DNA of 64,000 nt, taken from contig NZ_CP126257.1 in NCBI RefSeq assembly GCF_003234175.2, forward strand, positions 2,790,001 to 2,854,000, in the 5' to 3' direction. The notes beneath the pieces were generated by a model, which was not told the origin of the DNA, searched no databases, and saw nothing but the letters and a program-made list of their open reading frames with translations. Within the stretch, counting starts at the first letter, position 1, and each line of letters starts with the position of its first letter. The translations under genes were made by a program, and so were the position numbers. Source of the DNA: Curtobacterium sp. MCSS17_007. GTDB taxonomy: Bacteria > Actinomycetota > Actinomycetes > Actinomycetales > Microbacteriaceae. Shown here in pieces: positions 58,282-64,000 of this stretch.

Positions 58282-60135
58282 ATGAGCTCGCTCGACGGCA
58301 CCGTCGCCGCCCCACTGCCCGATGCACTCCCCGTGGCGTCCGTCCAGGACGGTTCCCACCCGCGACCGCAGATGCTGCGACGTGCCTGGGCCGACCTCGA
58401 CGGGACGTGGTCGTTCCGGAACACCGGGGACGACCCGGCCTGGCGGGACGGCTTCCCCGGCGCTCGGGACATCACCGTGCCCTTCCCGCCCGAGTCCCCG
58501 GCATCGGGCATCGACGAACCGGGGTTCCACCCCGTCGTCTGGTACGCGCGCACGCTCACCCGGGCCGACCTCGACGCCGCCGGCCACGGCGACGAGGCAT
58601 CCCGACTCCTGCTGCACTTCGGCGCGGTCGACCACCGAGCACGCGTCTGGATCGACGGGCGGTTCATCGGCGAGCACGAGGGCGGACACACGCCGTTCAC
58701 GTTCGACGTGACCGAGGCGCTCGGCACCGACCCCGACGCCGCGCACACCCTGGTCGTGCGTGCCGAGGACGACCCGCACGACGTGACGCAGCCGCGCGGC
58801 AAGCAGGACTGGCACGAGGAACCGCACGCCATCTGGTACCGCCGGACGACCGGCATCTGGCAGACCGTGTGGCTCGAGGCCGTGCCGTCGGCGTCGTTCG
58901 CGTGCCTGCGCTGGACGAACGTCGACCACGCCACCGTGCGCCTGACCGTCCGGCTCTCCGGCGAGCGCCCCGCCGGCGCACGACTCCGGGTCGTGGCCCG
59001 GTGGCACGAGGGCGACGAGGACCTGGCGTCCGTCGAGACCGTCGTCCCCGAGCACGCACACGAGGTCGAGGTCGTCGTGCCGATCGCCCGGCAGCAGAAC
59101 GGCCAGGCCGAGGACGAGCTCACCTGGAGCCCGGAGACCCCGCGGCTCGTGGACGCCGTCGTCACGCTGCTCCCCGCGGAGGGCGGCGCGCCGCTGGACG
59201 CCGTCTCGACGTACTTCGGGCTCCGCACCGTCGGCGTCGACGGTGGGGCGTTCCTGCTGAACGGTCGCGCGTACGACGTGCGCAGCGTGCTCAACCAGGG
59301 CTACTGGCCCGAGTCGCACCTCGCGGCGCCGTCGCGGGCGGCGCTCCGCCGCGAGGTCGAGCTCATCAAGGAGCTCGGCTTCACCGCGGCGCGGAACCAC
59401 CAGAAGATCGAGGACCCGCGCTTCCTGTACTGGGCGGACCGGCTCGGCCTGCTCGTCTGGGGCGAAGCGCCCGGCGCCTACGCGTTCTCCCCCACGGCCG
59501 TGCAGCGACTCGTGCGCGAGTGGATGGACGCCGTCGAGCGCGACGCCTCGCACCCGTCGATCGTCACCTGGGTGCCCGCGAACGAGAGCTGGGGCGTGCA
59601 GCACATCGCGACCGACCCGGCGCAGCAGGCCTACGCTCGAGCGCTCGCGGACGTCACCCGGGCGCTCGACCCGACCCGTCCGGTCATCTCGAACGACGGG
59701 TGGGAGCACACGAACTCGGACATCGTCACGGTGCACGACTACGAGGGCGACGGGGCGCGGCTGGCGGCCACCTACGCGGACGACGACGCCCGCACGCGGC
59801 TGCTCGGCGGGCGGGGGCCGGCCGACCGTCGGATCCTGGTCGGCGGTGCGGTGGACGAGGGCCAGCCGGTCATGCTCACCGAGTTCGGCGGTGTCGACTT
59901 CCAGCCGGGTGCGAAGCGCGAGGACGGGTGGGGCTACACCTCGGCCGTCGACGGCGACGACTGGGTGGCACGGATCACGGCGCTCTACGACGGGGTCCGG
60001 GCGAGTGCGTTCCTGGCAGGGTCGTGCTGGACGCAGCTGACGGACACGATGCAGGAGACGAACGGGCTGCTGCACGCCGACCGCACCCCGAAGGTGCCGA
60101 TCGAACGCATCCGCGCCGCGGTCACCGGGCGCTGA
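58282..60135 (+). CDS. Glycoside hydrolase family 2 enzyme
   Basis: A 617-residue GH2 protein (beta-galactosidase, beta-glucuronidase or mannosidase type). It has the N-terminal sugar-binding sandwich (RRAWADLDGTWSF), the central immunoglobulin-like domain, and the barrel with acid/base Glu435 in ANESWG and nucleophile Glu534 in LTEFGG. No signal peptide, so it acts in the cytoplasm. The ATG at 58282 is taken because GGGGGG lies just before it; ATG at 58255 or 58273 is possible. It has no visible regulator beside it. Confidence 0.85.
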   Translation: MSSLDGTVAAPLPDALPVASVQDGSHPRPQMLRRAWADLDGTWSFRNTGDDPAWRDGFPGARDITVPFPPESPASGIDEPGFHPVVWYARTLTRADLDAAGHGDEASRLLLHFGAVDHRARVWIDGRFIGEHEGGHTPFTFDVTEALGTDPDAAHTLVVRAEDDPHDVTQPRGKQDWHEEPHAIWYRRTTGIWQTVWLEAVPSASFACLRWTNVDHATVRLTVRLSGERPAGARLRVVARWHEGDEDLASVETVVPEHAHEVEVVVPIARQQNGQAEDELTWSPETPRLVDAVVTLLPAEGGAPLDAVSTYFGLRTVGVDGGAFLLNGRAYDVRSVLNQGYWPESHLAAPSRAALRREVELIKELGFTAARNHQKIEDPRFLYWADRLGLLVWGEAPGAYAFSPTAVQRLVREWMDAVERDASHPSIVTWVPANESWGVQHIATDPAQQAYARALADVTRALDPTRPVISNDGWEHTNSDIVTVHDYEGDGARLAATYADDDARTRLLGGRGPADRRILVGGAVDEGQPVMLTEFGGVDFQPGAKREDGWGYTSAVDGDDWVARITALYDGVRASAFLAGSCWTQLTDTMQETNGLLHADRTPKVPIERIRAAVTGR

Positions 60136-60158
60136 GCGGCGAGCCGATCGCGACCACC

Positions 60159-60211
60159 GTGGAGCAGGGGACGTCGGGTAGCCGATCGGGGCCCGACGTC
60201 CTCTGCTCCAC
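60159..60211. terminator. 20-bp hairpin between GH2 and hydrolase genes
   Basis: 60159-60178 and 60192-60211 are inverted repeats of 20 bases with a single G:T-type mismatch. They stand between convergent stops at 60135 and 60239 and can end both transcripts. Confidence 0.85.
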
Positions 60212-60238
60212 CGACGGGACGGGTGGGACGCTCCGAGG

Positions 60239-61090
60239 TCAGGAGGCCAGGAAGCGGAGGACCGCCTCGTTCCACTCGTCCTTGTGCGAGGCCAGCACGC
60301 CGTGCGGGCCGCCCTCGATGACGTGCGTCTGCGCGTTCGGGATCGCCTCGGCGGTGCGCTTGCCCGACGCCTCGAAGGGCACGATGCCGTCCGCGTCACC
60401 GTGGATGACGAGCGTCGGCACGTCGATCTTCGTCAGGTCGTCGCGGAAGTCGGTCGTCGCGAACGCCGCAGTGCAGTCGAGCGTGCCCTTCGGCGACGCG
60501 AGCTCCGCGATCGCCAGGTCGTAGGCGCGCTGGTCCTCGCTGACGAGCGGCTTCTTGAGCAGGCCCGGCTCCCCGCCCGGCGTGTAGAACATGTCGACGA
60601 ACCGGTGCAGGAACGCCGGGCGGTCACCCGTGATGCCGTTCGCGAACCAGTCGGCGAGGTCCTGGTCGACCGCGCCGTCGGGGTTGTCGTCCGACTTCCA
60701 CAGGTACGGCGGGACCGCGCTGGCGAACACCAGCTTCTTGATCTTCGCCGTGCCGTAGGTCGAGACGTAGCGCGCGAGCTCGCCGCCGCCCATCGAGAAC
60801 CCGATCAGGGTGACGTTCGTCAGGTCGAGCTCGGTGATGAGCTTGTCGAGGTCCGCGGCGAAGGTGTCGTAGTCGTAGCCGCCCCACGGCTGCGACGACT
60901 GGCCGAACCCGCGGCGGTCGTAGGCGATGACGCGGTGGCCGGCCTCGACGAGCGCGGGGACCTGGCCCTCCCACGAGCGGCCGGAGAGCGGCCAGCCGTG
61001 GATCAGGACGACCGGGTCGCCCGTGCCGAGGTCGTCGTAGTGCAGGTCGATGTCGTGGCCGTTCTCGGCGCCGACGGTGATGAAGGGCAT
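60239..61090 (-). CDS. Alpha/beta hydrolase, chloroperoxidase-like
   Basis: A 283-residue alpha/beta hydrolase close to the non-haem chloroperoxidase group. HGWPLSG forms the oxyanion loop, GFSMGG carries the nucleophile Ser99, HGDADGIVPF the catalytic Asp, and GGPHG the His. These proteins act as esterases and can make peracids in vitro; the natural substrate is unknown. AGGAGG is 6 bases before the ATG at 61090. Divergent from the mannosyltransferase-like gene. Confidence 0.9.
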   Translation of the reverse strand: MPFITVGAENGHDIDLHYDDLGTGDPVVLIHGWPLSGRSWEGQVPALVEAGHRVIAYDRRGFGQSSQPWGGYDYDTFAADLDKLITELDLTNVTLIGFSMGGGELARYVSTYGTAKIKKLVFASAVPPYLWKSDDNPDGAVDQDLADWFANGITGDRPAFLHRFVDMFYTPGGEPGLLKKPLVSEDQRAYDLAIAELASPKGTLDCTAAFATTDFRDDLTKIDVPTLVIHGDADGIVPFEASGKRTAEAIPNAQTHVIEGGPHGVLASHKDEWNEAVLRFLAS

Positions 61091-61212
61091 GATTCCTCCT
61101 GTCGCTGGTTTCCAGGGAACGTGCCCGATGCAACGCCCGGCACCCGGACGTCTCCTGACGGGTGCGGCGACCGGACAGCTGCCGTGCGCGGCGGAGGTGG
61201 GAGGATCGGTCG

Positions 61213-62448
61213 GTGACCGACGTGGCGGAGCCGAGCCGTGCCTCCCGGGCGTCCCTGCCGTCCCGCGTCCGTCACCTGCTGACGGACGGTCCGGAGGGAC
61301 GGTACAGCGGGTGGACCGCGCCCCTGGTGCTGTGGCTGGCATCCCGCGTGGTGAGCACGGTCGTGCTGCTCACGGTCTGGCTGCTCGCCCGGGCGAACGG
61401 CTGGCCGTTCGCGTCGTACCGACAGGAGGGGACGTTCTGGTCCTTCCTCGGGTCGTGGGATGCCTCGTTCTACCGGACCATCGCCGAGCACGGCTACCCG
61501 ACCACGCTGCCGACGGACGCCGACGGGCACGTGCTGCCGAACCCGTGGGCGTTCCTTCCGGTGTTCCCGGCGCTCGCCCGGGTGGTGCAGCCGCTCGTGG
61601 GCGGGTCCTTCTGGGCGGCCGGCGTGCTCGTCGCCACGCTCGCCGGGGCGGGTGCGTGCGTCCTGCTCTGGCGGCTGGTGCGCGCGGTGTCCGACGACCG
61701 CCGGGCGACGCGGGCGACGGCGTTGTTCGCGTTCGCACCGACCGGGTTCCTGCTGCAGGTCGCCTACGCCGAGAGCACCTTCCTGCTCCTGCTCTTCGGC
61801 GCACTGCTGGCCCTGGTGCGTCACCGGTACTGGGTCGTGCTGCCGCTCGGGCTCGTCGCGGCGTTCGCGAAGCCGGGGGTGCTCGCGCTCGCGGTGGCCC
61901 TCGCGGTGCACCTGGTCGTGCGGTTCGTGCAGGAGCGCCGGGCGCTGCCGGTCCGGGACGCCGTGGCGATCGTCGTCGCGGGGCTCGGGATCGCGGCGGC
62001 GGGGCTGGCGTGGCCGGTCGTGGCCTCGGCGGTGACCGGGCGGCCGGACGCGTACCTCGCAACCGAGCTGTCGTGGTGGGTCGGGTTCGTCGGTCGGCAG
62101 CACTTCGCGCCGCTGACACCGTGGTTCACGATGGCGTCGACGTGGCTCGGGGCGCTCGGGGTCGTGCTCGTGGTCGTCGTGCTCGCCGGCGGTCTGTGGT
62201 TCTGGACGCGCCGGGGTGTGCGGGCGCTCGGCGTCGACGTCGTGTCGTTCACCGCCGCGTACGCGCTGTACCTGGTCGCGGTGTTCCTGCCGCAGCAGAG
62301 CCTGCCGCGGTTGCTCATGCCGACGGCGCCGCTGCTCGGGGCGGACGTCTTCGCGGGGACCTGGCGGCGGACGATCGCGTGGCTGGTCGTCGGCGTGTGC
62401 TTGCAGCCGGTCGCGATCGTGCTGCTCTGGTTCCTCGGGTACCCCTGA
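61213..62448 (+). CDS. Polyprenol-phosphate-mannose-type mannosyltransferase (PIG-V-like)
   Basis: A 411-residue membrane protein with 9-11 predicted helices. The early luminal motif FLGSWDASFYRTIAEHGYP (WD-x-x-x-Y) and PVFPALARVVQP match the GT-C fold enzymes related to PIG-V. Such actinobacterial proteins add mannose to wall glycans or proteins outside the membrane; the acceptor is not known. GTG at 61213 with GGGAGGA upstream. Confidence 0.8.
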   Translation: MTDVAEPSRASRASLPSRVRHLLTDGPEGRYSGWTAPLVLWLASRVVSTVVLLTVWLLARANGWPFASYRQEGTFWSFLGSWDASFYRTIAEHGYPTTLPTDADGHVLPNPWAFLPVFPALARVVQPLVGGSFWAAGVLVATLAGAGACVLLWRLVRAVSDDRRATRATALFAFAPTGFLLQVAYAESTFLLLLFGALLALVRHRYWVVLPLGLVAAFAKPGVLALAVALAVHLVVRFVQERRALPVRDAVAIVVAGLGIAAAGLAWPVVASAVTGRPDAYLATELSWWVGFVGRQHFAPLTPWFTMASTWLGALGVVLVVVVLAGGLWFWTRRGVRALGVDVVSFTAAYALYLVAVFLPQQSLPRLLMPTAPLLGADVFAGTWRRTIAWLVVGVCLQPVAIVLLWFLGYP

Positions 62449-62588
62449 GCGCCGGGCGCGGGCGCATGCCCGAGCGGCTCCACCGCGTGGAACCACGGAA
62501 CCGACACGGAACCAGGGCGTCGCGCTGGTTCGATGTCGGATCCGTGGTTCGACACCATCGTGCGCAGGACCGGCGGAGCCGGCGCGCG

Positions 62589-63647
62589 CTACGCGTCGAA
62601 GGTGTGGAACCAGGCCGTGCCGCCCGGGTGCTGCACGGTGATCATCTCGTCGAGGTCGCGGTACGGCCCGTCCTGGTTGTGGCTCGCGGACTTGATGCGG
62701 ATCGTGCCGTCCGGTTCGGTGAAGACCTCGGAGACGATCGTCACGTGGTCGGGCGACTGGTTGTCGTTCCAGTCGTAGAACACGATGTCGCCGACCTTGA
62801 CCTTGCTCCGCTCGTCGAGCGAGCGCCGCGTCAGCCCGAACTCGTTCGCGTGCGCGGTCATCCACGGGTCCATCGCCGGGCAGTACGTCCACGTGGCGCT
62901 GTGCTGCGCGCCGGCGGACCGGCTGTACCAGTCGTCGCGCTGATCCCACCCGCGGGCGATCAGCGTCTGGCTGACGTAGTTCGCGCAGTCGCCGCCGATC
63001 GGGTTCATCGTGCCGTACTCGGCGAGGTTGTAGTCCTTCCAGTACCGCATCGCGTACTCGAGCTGCCGGTCGACGTCGGTGAGCGCGGCGTACGCGACCG
63101 AGGTGGTGGCGACCGCGGTCGAGGCGTCCGGCACGGGCGCTGCCGTCGGGGTCGGCGCGGCGGTCGCACGGTCCTGCGTGGCGCCGGCCTGCCCGTCGTT
63201 GGCGGCGCTGCCGTTGCCGTCCGACGACTGGTTGGCGGACGGGCTCGGCTCCGACGCCGTCGTGAAGAGCGCGACGTCCGCCGACCCGGGCGTGTACATC
63301 GCCTGGTGCGGCGCCGTGAAGGTCACCGTCGTCGCGGTCGCACGCACGTCACGCGCGACGACCCCACCGACCGTGACGCCCCGGACCGCGGCGAGGCCGG
63401 TTCCCGTCACCGTCACCGTCACGCCACCGGCCAGCGGTACCCGCGCAGGCTCGACCGACGATGCCGCCGGACGGGCACCCGTCGACGGGTCGGCACCCGC
63501 GGAGCCGGACCCTGCAGAGCCGGACCCCGCGCTGCCCGAGGCACCGGGCGACGAGTCGTCACCGCGCGAGCAGGCCGCCACGGCGACCCCGATGCCGGCG
63601 ACGCCGGCGAGCGACAGCAGGGAACGGCGTGTGAACGAAGCAGTCAT
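62589..63647 (-). CDS. Exported lipoprotein with IPT-like and amidase-like domains
   Basis: A 352-residue protein. The signal has twin arginines (RRSLLSLAG) and a lipobox VAAC with Cys26, so it is probably exported folded and lipid-anchored. A Ser/Gly/Ala linker (30-70) leads to an IPT/TIG-like beta domain (PLAGGVTVTVTGTGLAAVRGVTVGG, about 72-125), another low-complexity linker, and a C-terminal NlpC-like Amidase_6 domain with Cys in GGDCANYVSQ and His in DHVTIV. Possible target: cell-wall peptide or another amide. ATG at 63647. Confidence 0.83.
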   Translation of the reverse strand: MTASFTRRSLLSLAGVAGIGVAVAACSRGDDSSPGASGSAGSGSAGSGSAGADPSTGARPAASSVEPARVPLAGGVTVTVTGTGLAAVRGVTVGGVVARDVRATATTVTFTAPHQAMYTPGSADVALFTTASEPSPSANQSSDGNGSAANDGQAGATQDRATAAPTPTAAPVPDASTAVATTSVAYAALTDVDRQLEYAMRYWKDYNLAEYGTMNPIGGDCANYVSQTLIARGWDQRDDWYSRSAGAQHSATWTYCPAMDPWMTAHANEFGLTRRSLDERSKVKVGDIVFYDWNDNQSPDHVTIVSEVFTEPDGTIRIKSASHNQDGPYRDLDEMITVQHPGGTAWFHTFDA

Positions 63648-63721
63648 GACCCGACCAGGGTAGGCGACGGTACGGCAGGATCGCTGGCAGCACACCACTC
63701 ATCGAGAGGAACAGACCGCAC

Positions 63722-64000
63722 ATGCCCGAGAGCCACGACTTCTTCGTCGCCGCCGACCCCGAGTCCACCCGCGCCACCGTCCGCGGCGCCCTCGCCCGCG
63801 AGGGCTACACCGTCACCGACGGCGACCAGGGAACGGTGCTGGCCACCCGCGGCAGCCTGGGCCTGACCCTGCTCGCCGGTGGGCTGCTCAACGACCGGAC
63901 GTTCCACACCCGGCTCGACGTGCAGCTCATGGTCGCGCCCGACGGCCGGACGGTCGCGCGACTGCTCCGCGGGTCCGGGCAGTCGGCACTCAAGGGCGGT
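63722..64000 (+). CDS. Hypothetical protein, 3'-truncated
   Basis: 93 residues are visible before the window ends. The sequence MPESHDFFVAADPESTRATVRGAL continues into a hydrophobic stretch (GSLGLTLLAGGLL) and a beta-rich segment (FHTRLDVQLMV). No family was recognised. GAGAGGAAC stands about 10 bases before the ATG at 63722. Divergent from the lipoprotein gene. Confidence 0.6.
   Translation, partial: MPESHDFFVAADPESTRATVRGALAREGYTVTDGDQGTVLATRGSLGLTLLAGGLLNDRTFHTRLDVQLMVAPDGRTVARLLRGSGQSALKGG

Overview
The window is a 64 kb piece of a high-GC actinobacterial chromosome. The 16S hypervariable regions, the absence of tRNA genes between 16S and 23S, and gene order such as recN-nadK-tlyA, infC-rpmI-rplT and pheST-argCJBDF-argH point to Microbacteriaceae, most likely Curtobacterium. 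This is an inference from remembered sequences; no search was run. Apart from possible repeats, nothing looks like a prophage, IS element, CRISPR array or recent island.

Layout. 0-27 kb: the end of an RNase HI gene, a Ski2-like helicase, two luciferase-like oxidoreductases, a GH3 beta-glucosidase with its divergent TetR regulator, an ArsR/methyltransferase pair beside an MFS exporter, xerD, a Nudix hydrolase, pyrG, then a tightly overlapped repair and RNA-modification run (recN, nadK, tlyA, a small protein), a HAD phosphatase, and a protein with a 285-residue Arg/Gly/Asp-rich repeat arm and an acidic tail. 27-39.9 kb: two complete rRNA operons (16S-23S-5S, minus strand) in direct tandem, nearly identical over 5.56 kb, each with its own promoter region, separated by a 1.36 kb spacer that holds an array of palindromic GGTACCC heptamers. 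39.9-58 kb: tyrS, a 3-methyladenine glycosylase, an arginine biosynthesis run (argC-J-B-D-F, an argG-like gene, argH) behind pheS-pheT, a TrmH-type methyltransferase, rplT-rpmI-infC, a DUF1844 gene and a maltokinase-like gene. 58-64 kb: a GH2 glycosidase, an alpha/beta hydrolase, a mannosyltransferase-like membrane protein, a lipoprotein with an amidase-like domain, and a cut-off gene.

Working relations. The arginine genes overlap by 1-4 bases (argC/argJ/argB/argD/argF), so they are probably translated together; the 74-base gap between pheT and argC has no TA dinucleotide and so no obvious -10 box. The gene in the argG position has lost the residues that bind ATP and aspartate in true argininosuccinate synthases, although the rest of the fold is recognisable; this is the most unusual protein in the window. 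Two divergent regulator/target pairs (TetR/GH3 and ArsR/MFS) have clear palindromic operators between them.

Expression signals. Many genes have a TANNNT hexamer 6-8 bases before the start codon and no ribosome-binding site, the pattern of leaderless transcripts. infC appears to start at AUC behind a perfectly placed Shine-Dalgarno. The two rRNA promoters share a 16-base element just upstream of the -35 box in otherwise unrelated sequence. A GGACGGGAGGCGCGG motif recurs in intergenic regions, usually as inverted pairs.
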